Shown here: positions 29,301 to 37,264 of the stretch, in pieces
Numbering within the stretch: the first letter of the stretch is position 1
How the letters are laid out: each line of letters starts with the position of its first letter
Translations under genes and position numbers: made by a program
Assembly (NCBI RefSeq): GCF_007860105.1
Contig: NZ_SJPU01000001.1
Coordinates: 744,001 to 808,000 of the forward strand
Length of the DNA stretch: 64,000 nt
Origin: Allorhodopirellula heiligendammensis
GTDB taxonomy: Bacteria; Planctomycetota; Planctomycetia; Pirellulales; Pirellulaceae
Reading direction: 5' to 3'
Notes under the pieces: model-generated
What the model was told of the DNA's origin: nothing
Database searches by the model: none
The model's input: the letters and a program-made list of their open reading frames with translations, nothing else

Positions 29301-29313
29301 TGCGTACTGGCAC
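26302..29313 (-). CDS. infB: Translation initiation factor IF-2
   Basis: IF-2 is the GTPase that brings initiator tRNA to the ribosome. The 1003-residue protein has the N-terminal IF2N motif (MPVRIYALAKELSLDSKDLVDL), then about 340 residues of Pro/Ala/Lys/Arg-rich disordered sequence, a second IF2N-like element, and the G domain near residue 498 (FLGHVDHGKTSLLD, VDTPGHEAF, NKVDLAG). The C-terminal domains end with VPRGMECGIRLSGFNDIKQDD. The start is GTG 29313. The disordered N-terminus is longer than usual. It is the second gene of the nusA cluster. Confidence 0.97.
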   Translation of the reverse strand: MPVRIYALAKELSLDSKDLVDLVKKAGITGKGSALASLTDDEADQVRNSISSASKAAPKAPTAAPVTKESPTQPVAPVRDLDRSAMRRPPSIQIGRPQTRQSSPSDGGANKRPAPVLRAPVLKPAEPTPAPAKPVEPSSPKPEVRLRDVMPSQPGSKPVDAGSKPSEEARQPVEEAKTPPAPPASAPAPRAESKDPAPAADSGMASRIADRMASNSGGRVVPNRPGEPVRREGLGGGGKMRSLDRASARTGSGKPNDAAKARKREPRIKVNLAQLPNAPAPAAPISTTGPAQKPDIKLTRDVIEGHKQGMKAPLARLEKDDAERKRTKKEKETAVVGEFAGRKKIIEEDDKPRGKKGLAGMASARAERARGGGGRRVIGNSDDRSYSRRNRPRIRRKGTNTAAPRKERVQLELPCSVRSFCEASGVAMSDVMKTLMGMGMMININSEMDLETAELIATELNLEIELKAAESLEDELITEIEEQEDNAESLVARAPIVTFLGHVDHGKTSLLDSLIGIDVVKGEAGGITQHIRAYHITKGDRGVTFVDTPGHEAFTEMRARGANVTDIAVIVVAADDGIMPQTEEAISHAKAAEVPIVVALNKVDLAGVDINRVMTQLTEHGLTPSEWGGDVEVVKTSAMTGEGMDDLLETLMTVAELHEYSANPDRSALGVCLESEQHGDKGVVAKVVVQNGTLRVGDIIVCGPAHGRVRAMHDTLTNKPITEAGPSVPVSLTGLDTPPGAGDRFHVLKDITQARQIAGSREDEYSRQSLSGITTKVSFDSFQDLLAGGNLAGEERAKLNLIIRADARGSLEAIDKELSKFDHPEVEIRVLQRAVGGITLADATLASASDAVILGFNVIPDEKARQLADQRNIEIRRYSVIYKLTDDIRMMIEGRLKPEERIVELGRALVKQVFSISRVGTIAGCYVAQGSIVRGCRIRVSRDQRVIGDYPLDTLRRIKEDVKEVPRGMECGIRLSGFNDIKQDDVLEAYRIEQVARKLEASF

Positions 29314-29627
29314 TGGGGGGGAATCCTGTCAAGTTCGATAGATGGAGTCCGCCGGCCCAGAGCGGGCTGCTCGGCTCCATGTTGTTTTGTTCAAAATCGC
29401 ATAAAAAGACCTCCATCGACCTCGCTAAGGATTCGTAATCTTCGCCCAGCGACTGGTCTCAAAGAGCCAGTATCCGGTGTTGTCGAAGCTCGAAAATTTC
29501 ACGGGGTCGGGGAATTTCATAGCGGTAAAAAATGGAAAATTCGCCTGCGACTACGATCGCGTCTCAGGTTTGTCACGGATAGGATAACGCGCCAGGGGGA
29601 AATTTGAAAATGGCCCCCCCGCCGCTC
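29314..29627 (-). other. nusA-infB intergenic region with hairpin
   Basis: No gene fits in these 314 nt. The strongest structure is a nested palindrome at 29341-29379: ATGGAG pairs with CTCCAT and, inside, GCCC pairs with GGGC. It sits about 30-65 nt before the GTG of infB, where it could affect infB translation or mRNA processing. Confidence 0.45.
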
Positions 29628-31190
29628 CTAGAGGTTTCCCCCAGAATCCTTGTCAGCGGGCGTCGCTGCATCGGATTCGCCCACGCCAGCAGTCTCTTCT
29701 GGAGTGGATTCTTCCGGTGCAGCTTCTAGATCTGGAGGAGCGGTTTCGTCGTCGGTGCCGACCGCAGCAGCTTCGCCTAGCTGGGCTTCGTCCGGGTCAG
29801 CCTCGCCAGCTTCCGTTTGGCTGGAGTCAGCTTCCGCGACCGGAGCCGCGTCCGAGGCCGGAGCCGCGTCCGAGGCCGGAGCCGCGTCCGAGGCCTCAGC
29901 GGATGCCTCTGGATCATCTTCCGTCGCGGCTGGCGTAGGGTCACCCTTCTCGGAAGCCGGCATATGGGCTTCCATCTCGGCCCGTTCGCGATCGAGCTTT
30001 TCCGTCTCGCGACGGACACGACGTTCGTCTGCGGCGGCCTTTTCGGCTTCCTCAGCGCGCGCCTCTGCGATCTCAACGATTTGGTCGACCTGCTCTTCCG
30101 TCAGGCCCGCCATTTCAGCGAACTGGTCCGGCTCGATCACCGAGAGGTCATCGTAGGAGAGATAGCCTTGCTCCACGAGCGTTTGAGCGATTTCTTCCGT
30201 AATGCCTGGGATTTGGCTGAACCCACCAACTGCCCGCTCGATTTGCTCTTCGAGTTCGCCCCCGGTCATGATCTCAATGTCCCAGCCGCACAGTTTGCTG
30301 GCCAGACGCACATTTTGACCACGGCGACCGATCGCGAGCGACAGCTGGTCTTCTTTGACGAGGACAATGGCGCGGCCGATCATGTCACAGAGCAAAACCT
30401 GATCGACTTCGGCAGGCTGCAGTGCGTTGGGAATCAATACCTCGGGATCGCTATCGTAACGGACCACGTCGATATGCTCGCCGGCGAGTTCCTCGCGCAC
30501 GGCCTTGATCCGGCTGCCGCGGTATCCCACGCACACCGAAATCGGATCGACTTGAGAGTCGTCACTGCTGACGGCGACTTTGCTGCGATAGCCTGGTTCG
30601 CGAGAAATGGATTTGATTGCGATGACTTCGTCGTTGAGCTCTGGAATTTCCTGCTCGAAGAGTCGCTGTACGAATTGTGGCCGGGTGCGGCTGAGCACGA
30701 CGCGGACGCGGTTGCCGCCTTGCGGGCGGACTTCGTAGACGATCGCCCGCACCCGCTCGTTGGCGTGGAGGCTTTCGCCAGGGATCTGCTCGCTGCGGGG
30801 CAAAATCGCTTCGACGTTGCCGAGGTTCACCGTGGCCACGCCACCATCAGCTCGACCGATGATGCCGCTGACGATCTCACCAATTTGGTCGCGGTACTCG
30901 ATCATCAACGCATCGCGTTCGGCTTCGCGAACACGTTGGATAATAACTTGCTTGGCCGTTTGGGCGCCGATTCGGCCGATTTGGTCATCGCCGAGCGGTT
31001 CGCCTTCAAGAGTTGCGGCGATCTTGCCACTCTCACGATCGATCGAGACGACCACGTCCGATTCTTCACCGTACTGCCGCTTTGCTGCGCTTTGAAGTGC
31101 CGACTCAATAGCCTGAAACAATAGCTCTGAATCGATATTTCTGTCGCGATGGAGCGAATCGACGTATCGCAAAATGTCTTGCGGGTTCAT
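29628..31190 (-). CDS. nusA: Transcription termination/antitermination protein NusA
   Basis: NusA binds RNA polymerase and nascent RNA and modulates pausing, termination and antitermination. The product from ATG 31190 is 520 residues: an N-terminal polymerase-binding domain (MNPQDILRYVDSLHRDRNID), the S1 domain (QIGEIVSGIIGRADGG), two KH domains (VDPISVCVGYRGSRIKAVREEL and LSLAIGRRGQNVRLASKL), one helix-hairpin-helix region, and an acidic Ala/Glu/Pro-rich tail with a tandem repeat. The open frame extends 76 codons upstream without family sequence. It heads the nusA-infB-rbfA-(glycosylase-like)-yebC cluster. Confidence 0.96.
   Translation of the reverse strand: MNPQDILRYVDSLHRDRNIDSELLFQAIESALQSAAKRQYGEESDVVVSIDRESGKIAATLEGEPLGDDQIGRIGAQTAKQVIIQRVREAERDALMIEYRDQIGEIVSGIIGRADGGVATVNLGNVEAILPRSEQIPGESLHANERVRAIVYEVRPQGGNRVRVVLSRTRPQFVQRLFEQEIPELNDEVIAIKSISREPGYRSKVAVSSDDSQVDPISVCVGYRGSRIKAVREELAGEHIDVVRYDSDPEVLIPNALQPAEVDQVLLCDMIGRAIVLVKEDQLSLAIGRRGQNVRLASKLCGWDIEIMTGGELEEQIERAVGGFSQIPGITEEIAQTLVEQGYLSYDDLSVIEPDQFAEMAGLTEEQVDQIVEIAEARAEEAEKAAADERRVRRETEKLDRERAEMEAHMPASEKGDPTPAATEDDPEASAEASDAAPASDAAPASDAAPVAEADSSQTEAGEADPDEAQLGEAAAVGTDDETAPPDLEAAPEESTPEETAGVGESDAATPADKDSGGNL
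29843..29896 (-). repeat. 18-bp tandem repeat in the nusA 3' part
   Basis: Three near-identical 18-bp units (GAGCCGCGTCCGAGGCCG on the plus strand) lie in frame and encode a DAAPAS-type repeat in the acidic tail of NusA. Repeat number is likely to vary between strains. Confidence 0.9.
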
Positions 31191-31242
31191 GGCGACAAAA
31201 GATGGAAAAGAGGATGGAGAAGGTAAAAAGCCAGGCCCTGAT

Positions 31243-31276
31243 AAAAAAATTAGCCCGGACCAAAAAAGGCCCGGGC
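31243..31276 (-). terminator. Intrinsic terminator in the nusA leader (candidate attenuator)
   Basis: On the minus strand GCCCGGGCC pairs with GGTCCGGGC (9 bp, one G-T pair) around a loop of six T, followed after TAA by seven T. It is 53-86 nt before the nusA start and downstream of a candidate promoter, so it lies inside the leader if that promoter is used. Confidence 0.75.
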
Positions 31277-31308
31277 CAACATAGGTTTGCCTGAAGTCTG
31301 TGTGGAGC

Positions 31309-31337
31309 AGGCTATCCGAACGGGGTGTCAGTGTCAA
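31309..31337 (-). promoter_or_regulatory. Candidate promoter of the nusA cluster
   Basis: On the minus strand a perfect -35 TTGACA (31332-31337) is followed after 17 nt by TAGCCT (31309-31314), a weak -10. It would start a leader of roughly 110 nt before nusA. The match is by eye. Confidence 0.4.
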
Positions 31338-31543
31338 TCCATCTGTTGCTATCAAGCCCCGAGTTTCGTCCGCAAATCCTACTTTTCTGTCGCCTATTCG
31401 GACCACCGCCCCGTTCACATAACCCGCATCCTCGGGCTGAATTTTGGGAAGTGGCTCGTCCTTGGAACCAAACCTGCGGAAGGGTTGTCAGCGTTCTCGA
31501 TACGGCTGAGAAACAGCCGCAGCCGACGATGAGGGGCCACGCC

Positions 31544-31572
31544 CGGAGGGTCTGCGCTCGGAGGGTCTGCGC
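31544..31572. repeat. Tandem 15-bp repeat
   Basis: CGGAGGGTCTGCGCT is followed directly by a second copy that lacks only the final T. It lies in the intergenic region upstream of nusA and is not coding in any supported frame. Confidence 0.75.
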
Positions 31573-31651
31573 GATGAGTCCTGCCGACCTTCGATGCCTC
31601 TCATAGGAGCCGCGGCGAATCTGCCTGTTGCATCCGGCACGACCGGTTCGT

Positions 31652-32791
31652 TCACTCGATCGCCGCTGCGATGGTGTCGAGCAGCGTCTGCGTCTGGAGA
31701 GCTTGGTCGTGGAATTGCTGCCATGGTTTTTCGACGTCAGCGGACGCGTCGGTTCGGATCCAGCCGATGAGCCGTGAAATCATTTCACGCTCCTGATGAC
31801 AGCGGGACGGGCGACTGACTGGCGCCGTGATGCCCCCGGAATTCGTTAGCCCATCCAGTTCACTGGGTGGCGTGAAGGTGTGAACTTTCCCTGATGCTTC
31901 GTGCACCCAGCTTCGGGCGGGCTTGTCGGCCCATGGTCGGGTGAAATCGTCACAAACGATCGATGCCTCCGCTCCGGCGATCTCACACCATTTTCGTGTG
32001 CTCGTATCGAACCCGCAGGACAAAGTCGCTGTGGTTTCGTCTGCGAAACGCATCGTTGCTGAAACCCGCACATCAATGCCATCGCGCATGACGGCCGTCG
32101 CGTAGACCCGCTTGGGCAAGTCGCCGGTGGCGAACCGAATCATTCCGGCGGCATACCAACCGAGATCCAGCAACGCCCCCCCACCTAGACTGCGATCGAG
32201 CCGATGATCCCCGTTCTGAAATGGGTTAAGAAACGAGACTGCCGCACTAACATGGCGAAGCGGGCCGACGCGAAAGCCGAGACTCTCGCTGGCCGCAGCC
32301 GACTCGTCGGCAAACAATTCGTCGGGTTTGGCCGCTGCCAGTGCGGTATCAGGCTGAGGCGTCGCCGTCCTCAGCCACTGTCGAAACTGGAAGGTGCGTT
32401 CATGGTGCAGCCACGCCGTCGCATCGAGAAATCGCACATCGGCTCGATTCGCAGCGTCAAGCATCTCGCTGACCTCACGGGCGGAGAGTGCGACCGGTTT
32501 CTCACATAAGATGTGTTTGCCCGCAGCGCATGCTGCGAGTGTCCACTCGTGATGTAACGACGGGGGCAACGCGATGTATACCGCGTCGACATCATCACGC
32601 GAGAGTAGACGCTCGTACCCCTCTACGGCGGCGGCGATCCCATGGCTATCGGCGGCCCACCTCGCCCGGTGCGCGCAGCGAGACGCGATGGCGCTGACGG
32701 TCGCACCCGGAGTTGACTGCAGATCGGCAACCAATCGCCGGGTGATCCGGCCTGTGCCGAGGACGCCAAATCGAATGGGGAGTGGTGACAT
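31652..32791 (-). CDS. Gfo/Idh/MocA-family oxidoreductase
   Basis: This 379-residue cytoplasmic protein has an N-terminal NAD(P)-binding Rossmann fold (IRFGVLGTGRITRRLVADL) and the family signature HILCEKPVALSAREVSEML near residue 95. The C-terminal domain is beta-sheet-rich. Members oxidise or rearrange sugars and inositols; the substrate here is not deducible. ATG 32791 is chosen over the open upstream 15 codons because the fold starts directly after it. It is divergent from the Cys-rich lipoprotein gene and lies upstream of nusA on the same strand. Confidence 0.9.
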   Translation of the reverse strand: MSPLPIRFGVLGTGRITRRLVADLQSTPGATVSAIASRCAHRARWAADSHGIAAAVEGYERLLSRDDVDAVYIALPPSLHHEWTLAACAAGKHILCEKPVALSAREVSEMLDAANRADVRFLDATAWLHHERTFQFRQWLRTATPQPDTALAAAKPDELFADESAAASESLGFRVGPLRHVSAAVSFLNPFQNGDHRLDRSLGGGALLDLGWYAAGMIRFATGDLPKRVYATAVMRDGIDVRVSATMRFADETTATLSCGFDTSTRKWCEIAGAEASIVCDDFTRPWADKPARSWVHEASGKVHTFTPPSELDGLTNSGGITAPVSRPSRCHQEREMISRLIGWIRTDASADVEKPWQQFHDQALQTQTLLDTIAAAIE

Positions 32792-32992
32792 GGCGTTGGT
32801 TCGGGGCGGGCGCAGAAAGACAGAAGTGGTGAGCAATCGCCCTCATCTTTGTCGCAATGCAGATAACCCGCAATCGGCAACCCAGCTTCTCAGGAGATTT
32901 TGCTTTTGTCCCTTGCCAACCCCGCCCTGGGCGTATCCGCGTGCTAGCGTTCCTACGGACGAATTCTTTTTCTCTGCACGACCGACGGAACG

Positions 32993-35809
32993 ATGTACTT
33001 CACCACGATCATTGACGATCTTCGCGACCAGCAACGTGTCTCAGCACGTCTGCTGCGTGGATTGTCATGGTCGATCGTCGCGATCATTCTCGCGTGCGGT
33101 GGTTGCACTCATTTGCGTCTCCCAGCGATTGATGGAACTGGCAGTTGCCTGTTTGCTCCGCTTCCGACAACAACTCAACTGGTATCGCCATGCACAAATG
33201 GCCCGTGCTGCTTGAATCCCTGCCGATGCCTGGGGTGCATTAAGAATTTGGGCTGTTGCTTGAGTTGCCCCGGTTTTGACTTTCCTAATCCCGCGTTCGA
33301 GGATCCGGCCGATCCGCCACCGTGTGCACAACCGGGGGCCGCGACTGGCAGTGGCGTTGTTGATAACGAGCCATGTGTGCCAGGACCCGATTGCAGTGGC
33401 GAATGCCTCGTCGGTCCACCTGCGGTGCTCTATGGTAGCGAACTCGACGCCAAACATGCGTGTACGTTACCGTCCCGCGGCAAACGTGGCTGTATTTTAT
33501 TATCACCCCAAAAAATAGTTGCGCCCGTCGGCGGAGAGGTGATGTTCCTCTCGGGTATCTGTGGAACGGATGGCTACTTGCAGGTTGCAGAGCCGCTCGA
33601 ATGGATGCTCAGCCGTGATAGCGTGGGCAACATTATTGCGGTGGACGACAACGCGCCCGGGTTGCTTCACAAACTCGCCAGTGTGCCCGTTGCGAAAAAG
33701 CAAGACGGTTCCTATGCGCGTGGTGTGACCAGTACCAAAGAGATGCTGATCACGCGTGGCAACACCAATCCCAACGACGATGTCAAACTCGAGAAGGGCC
33801 AGACTTGGATGACATTGAGCAGCTCCAGCGAGGGTACCAGTCACGTCACCGTGCTTGCTCCTGAAAGTGAATGCTGGGATCAACGCAAAGCCTCGGCCAC
33901 GATTTATTGGGTCGATGCCCGATGGGTATTTCCCGCGCCGCAGCGTTTGACCGCGGGCGTGGCTGCGGAGCTGCTCACACGGGTGACTCGTGCCGAAGGA
34001 TCGATGCCAGCTCGTGGTTGGAAGGTGCGCTATGAAAACATGAATCCGGAACTGGCCAGCTTTGCGGGCACCGATGGCTCTTCGGTCGTGGAAGTCAACG
34101 TGGACGATTCTGGTAACGCCCCAGCGACGCTCGTACCCATCCCCGGCACGGCGGGCAACGCGGTCGTCGATGTGCGTGTGATCCGCCCCGGGGGAACCGC
34201 CGATAATATGCCCGATTTGACCCTTGGACGCGGTCAGGCCTTCGTAACCTGGTCGGCACCCCAGCTGACCTTGCGTACCGGTGGCCCCGAAGTCGCCTCC
34301 TACAACACACCTTTCGACGTATTTGCAAACATCGCCAACCCCGGTGATCAAGACGCCACTGGTATCGAAGTTCGAGCAGCGATTCCTGACGGTGTGAAGG
34401 TCATCTCCAGTGACACATTCGCCAAAGTATTCCCCAACAGCGTGGTGTGGCAGATCGGTACGATCCCGCCGCAGCAGCAACTCGATCTGGGGCTCAAGCT
34501 GAGTTCCGGTGCACCGGTCTCCATCGACTTCGAAGCTCGCGGTGATGGTGGGCTCTCTGCCAATGGCAATATTCGCGTGGACATCTTCCGGCCGGCGTTG
34601 GCCTTACGTGTCGCCGCCGCGCAGGACCGGTATGAAACAGGCCAGAAGGTTGCCTTTGAAATTGAAGTTGAAAATACCGGTGATCGACCACTGCGTGACG
34701 TCTCGCTGACGGCATCGGGTGATCAGTACATGATGCACAGTGAAAAAGGCAGCCGTGAGGTGGGGAACGACAAAATCGACGGTCCACTTCAGCCCGGCGA
34801 GATCTGGCGAAGTACGGTGCATTTCACACCGACCGATTCAGGACTTCGCTGCGTGACCTTCCAGGCAAACGCGGCCGGCGGCCAACAGCAGTCACAGTCT
34901 TCATGTGTCACCGTCATCAATCCCGCACCGCCCACGCCCGCCCTGTCGGTGACGGTCTCGGCGGCGCGAGATCGACTCAGTGTCGGAGACAACGTCTTCG
35001 TACGTGGACGGGTCGAGAACACAGGTAGCATTCCACTCAAGAGCGTGCGAGTGACCATGTCATACGATGCGCAGTTGTTACCGCAGCAAGCGACAGTGGA
35101 TTTTCCTCGTAACCTCGATACGCCCTATCTGATCACGTGGACGATTCCCGAACTACCCGCTGGTGAGACCGCTGTACTCGAAGCCGAGTTTGCCGCTCAG
35201 CAGACCAGCGCGGCCAGTCAGTTCATCTTCACCGCTGAGTCGGCCGAGGGAGCCCGTGGACGCAACTCGACCTCCATCCAGATATTCCCTGGAAATGCAC
35301 CCAATACTCCCTTGGTCGTCCCGCCGGTGTTGCCACCTGCTCGGACTCCGCCAGCGATCCCGGGCGGTCCCGGCACGCCGCCGCCGCTCCCGCAGGCCCA
35401 GGCGCCACCGCCGAGCCCGTCCGACCGAATTGACCCGGGGACGCTCCGCCTGGATGTTTTGCAACGAGACATCTCACCACGGGTTGGTGACCCCATCGGT
35501 TACTCGATCCGGTTGACCAACGATACCGATCAACTCGATAGTGTGGTGCAGATCGCATTTGATTTGCCCAACGGTGTGGCAATCGAACGACTGACCCAAA
35601 CACAAAGTCCTGAATTGGGAAGGTTCACAAGGGGTGGCAACACCATCTACTTCGAAGAAATACGCTCAATCAAACCACGCGAGTCGATTGATTACGAGCT
35701 CGTCCTACGTAGCAATCAACCCCAGAACTTCACACTTGTGATCGAAGCGGTCAGTCGCAATGTCCCCGCTGGTATCGCGGTGTCACAGCCTACCGAGGTC
35801 GCTCCGTAG
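32993..35809 (+). CDS. OmcB-like Cys-rich lipoprotein with CARDB/DUF11 repeats
   Basis: This 938-residue protein carries a signal peptide with a lipobox-like ILAC near residue 35, so it is probably a lipoprotein. About 18 Cys fall within the first 175 residues (for example NGPCCLNPCRCLGCIKNLGCC). Then comes an Ig-like part, and from about residue 410 several DUF11/CARDB-type repeats (VFANIANPGDQDATGIEVRAAIPDGV; FEIEVENTGDRPLRDVSL; GRVENTGSIPLKSVRVTM). A Pro-rich linker precedes the final DUF11 repeat. The layout recalls chlamydial large cysteine-rich protein OmcB, which crosslinks the envelope by disulfides; such a role is inferred. It stands alone, divergent from the oxidoreductase gene. Confidence 0.8.
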   Translation: MYFTTIIDDLRDQQRVSARLLRGLSWSIVAIILACGGCTHLRLPAIDGTGSCLFAPLPTTTQLVSPCTNGPCCLNPCRCLGCIKNLGCCLSCPGFDFPNPAFEDPADPPPCAQPGAATGSGVVDNEPCVPGPDCSGECLVGPPAVLYGSELDAKHACTLPSRGKRGCILLSPQKIVAPVGGEVMFLSGICGTDGYLQVAEPLEWMLSRDSVGNIIAVDDNAPGLLHKLASVPVAKKQDGSYARGVTSTKEMLITRGNTNPNDDVKLEKGQTWMTLSSSSEGTSHVTVLAPESECWDQRKASATIYWVDARWVFPAPQRLTAGVAAELLTRVTRAEGSMPARGWKVRYENMNPELASFAGTDGSSVVEVNVDDSGNAPATLVPIPGTAGNAVVDVRVIRPGGTADNMPDLTLGRGQAFVTWSAPQLTLRTGGPEVASYNTPFDVFANIANPGDQDATGIEVRAAIPDGVKVISSDTFAKVFPNSVVWQIGTIPPQQQLDLGLKLSSGAPVSIDFEARGDGGLSANGNIRVDIFRPALALRVAAAQDRYETGQKVAFEIEVENTGDRPLRDVSLTASGDQYMMHSEKGSREVGNDKIDGPLQPGEIWRSTVHFTPTDSGLRCVTFQANAAGGQQQSQSSCVTVINPAPPTPALSVTVSAARDRLSVGDNVFVRGRVENTGSIPLKSVRVTMSYDAQLLPQQATVDFPRNLDTPYLITWTIPELPAGETAVLEAEFAAQQTSAASQFIFTAESAEGARGRNSTSIQIFPGNAPNTPLVVPPVLPPARTPPAIPGGPGTPPPLPQAQAPPPSPSDRIDPGTLRLDVLQRDISPRVGDPIGYSIRLTNDTDQLDSVVQIAFDLPNGVAIERLTQTQSPELGRFTRGGNTIYFEEIRSIKPRESIDYELVLRSNQPQNFTLVIEAVSRNVPAGIAVSQPTEVAP

Positions 35810-36006
35810 GTCACGACACGCCAGCCCCAATTTCACCGTCCATCAAGCCACCTCTCTGGGCAGCGGAAGGCTAGACGGGGTTGGTAAGGATCTTCGCCGA
35901 GACGGGGCCACGGAGAAGCCGATCGTCTCGTCACATTGCTTACTTTCCCAGGTCGTCAAGTGGGGCCTTGCGCGGGACAATGGTCCCACGCTACGCACCA
36001 CTTTTT

Positions 36007-37002
36007 CTAACGGTGCGTTCGTGAGCTGGCAGGCAGGGTTTGGAAGCTGGCCTTGGCGTCCGCTGGTTTGACCTCGGGTGTCGGCGATTTCATAGCCACA
36101 TTGAGCGAGTTGCTCGACTTGCTGTTGGCGACATTCCAGTTCGGTACCCCTGCCGATGGCAAAGCGGTTTCTGGGAGCGAACGGGCACTGGCCGCCTCTC
36201 GGCGAATCGTCGTGGTAGTCAAGCCACTGGTGGGTGGTTGAGAACCCGATGCGGCAGCTTGCCATTGACGATAATCAGGTGAGTATCGCTGCGCCAAGCT
36301 TTCGGCGGCACTTTCCTTGGCTCCGGGCAGTAGCACGACACTCGTTGAGCCTTGGATTGTTTTGCCCTCTGCTGTCGTGAACGACGCCACAAGTGAGACT
36401 CGCGTTTGGTCACCGCCCACTGCATCCCACGGAATCCAAACACTATAAGACGCACCTAGATCAGAGTTGCTGAAGTGACGCGTGAATTGCTCGGGAGTGA
36501 ATTCGTATCGTTTGACTAAGGGCATCTGGCCTTTCGCCTTGCCTTTGCCCTCGTCGAAGGCATGTACTCTCAGCGTCCCCTCAACTGGGACAGGACGAGA
36601 TTTCTCATCGTAAAAGAAGACCCGGGCCCCGAAACCCCGTGTGGGAACGCGACCTACCTGGGTCAGCGTGTCGGGAGTCCAGGTCGCCGCGAGCTTCACC
36701 GGGTTGGGATAGGGCTCCGGCATGCCATCTTTGGACTTCGACCATGGCATCCGATCGAAAATTGACGTCGCTGGTTTTGTATCGACCATCGAATCCTTGG
36801 TGCTGAGAGTTGTGCACCCCGTGACAGTCGCCAGCAGCACACAGCCCAGACTCCCAACGAGCTGGGGAGATCGGGCGACAGGGCGAGCATTCCCAGCAGG
36901 CAATTGCTCCCGGTGCGCAACCACGGCCCACACCAAGGCCAACCGACTGGAACTTAAACTTCCACGAGGCGTCGGCGTGGTTTTGCAATTCATTTTTTTC
37001 AT
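36007..37002 (-). CDS. Lipoprotein downstream of the secretin gene
   Basis: This protein (331 residues from ATG 37002; MNCK at 36993 is the alternative) has an unusual N-terminus: about 50 polar residues before a hydrophobic stretch ending in a lipobox-like TVTGC. A shorter start may be used to make a normal lipoprotein signal. The main domain contains ARVFFYDEKSRPVPVEG, YSVWIPWDAVGGDQTRVSLVASF and a final VVLLPG, suggesting a beta-sandwich. The C-terminal 70 residues are low complexity (Ser/Ala/Pro). It follows the secretin gene on the same strand after 262 nt and may act with it, for instance in assembly, but no family is recognised. Confidence 0.65.
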   Translation of the reverse strand: MKKMNCKTTPTPRGSLSSSRLALVWAVVAHREQLPAGNARPVARSPQLVGSLGCVLLATVTGCTTLSTKDSMVDTKPATSIFDRMPWSKSKDGMPEPYPNPVKLAATWTPDTLTQVGRVPTRGFGARVFFYDEKSRPVPVEGTLRVHAFDEGKGKAKGQMPLVKRYEFTPEQFTRHFSNSDLGASYSVWIPWDAVGGDQTRVSLVASFTTAEGKTIQGSTSVVLLPGAKESAAESLAQRYSPDYRQWQAAASGSQPPTSGLTTTTIRREAASARSLPETALPSAGVPNWNVANSKSSNSLNVAMKSPTPEVKPADAKASFQTLPASSRTHR

Positions 37003-37074
37003 TGCGGTTTCTTTCGAGTGGCTGTTGGCCCGTAACTGGGGACCCTGGTCCCGAGCGAGCATGTCGGTCTCAAA

Positions 37075-37154
37075 CGGGCCCACGGCCCATCGGTTTGGGG
37101 GAGCCCAGTCCGTACGGCTGGGAGTTCTAGAGTCACGAGGAAGGGCCCACGGCC
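37075..37154. repeat. Pair of 13-bp GGGCCCACGGCCC repeats
   Basis: Identical copies of GGGCCCACGGCCC lie at 37075-37087 and 37142-37154 in the secretin-lipoprotein spacer. Each has dyad character and could form a small hairpin. Confidence 0.6.
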
Positions 37155-37207
37155 CGGTAGCATGTGAAAATCGGCGAGACATTGCCCCACAGCGGGGCGT
37201 CTTGGAT

Positions 37208-37235
37208 CACAGTGCCCTGCGTGCAGGGCACTGTG
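37208..37235. repeat. Perfect 12-bp inverted repeat
   Basis: CACAGTGCCCTG (37208-37219) and CAGGGCACTGTG (37224-37235) form a perfect 12-bp stem with a CGTG loop. It sits about 30 nt after the secretin stop on the minus strand. No T-run follows, so it may be an mRNA stabiliser or processing site rather than a terminator. Confidence 0.8.
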
Positions 37236-37264
37236 CATCGTGGAGCGATTGGCCCGGCGAGTCC

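Larger units (their letters stand above)
31191..31651 (-). other. Upstream region of nusA
   Basis: This 461-nt region lies between the oxidoreductase stop and nusA, both on the minus strand. It carries a candidate promoter (31309-31337), an intrinsic terminator-like hairpin (31243-31276) and a tandem 15-bp repeat (31544-31572). No gene is supported. Confidence 0.6.

Noticed and set aside
29817-31124. 435-codon open frame antisense to nusA
   Set aside because: It lies entirely within nusA on the opposite strand and shows no family motif; long antisense frames are common over GC-rich coding DNA.
33503-34480. 325-codon open frame antisense to the OmcB-like gene
   Set aside because: It has no protein-family features and is explained by codon bias on the plus strand.
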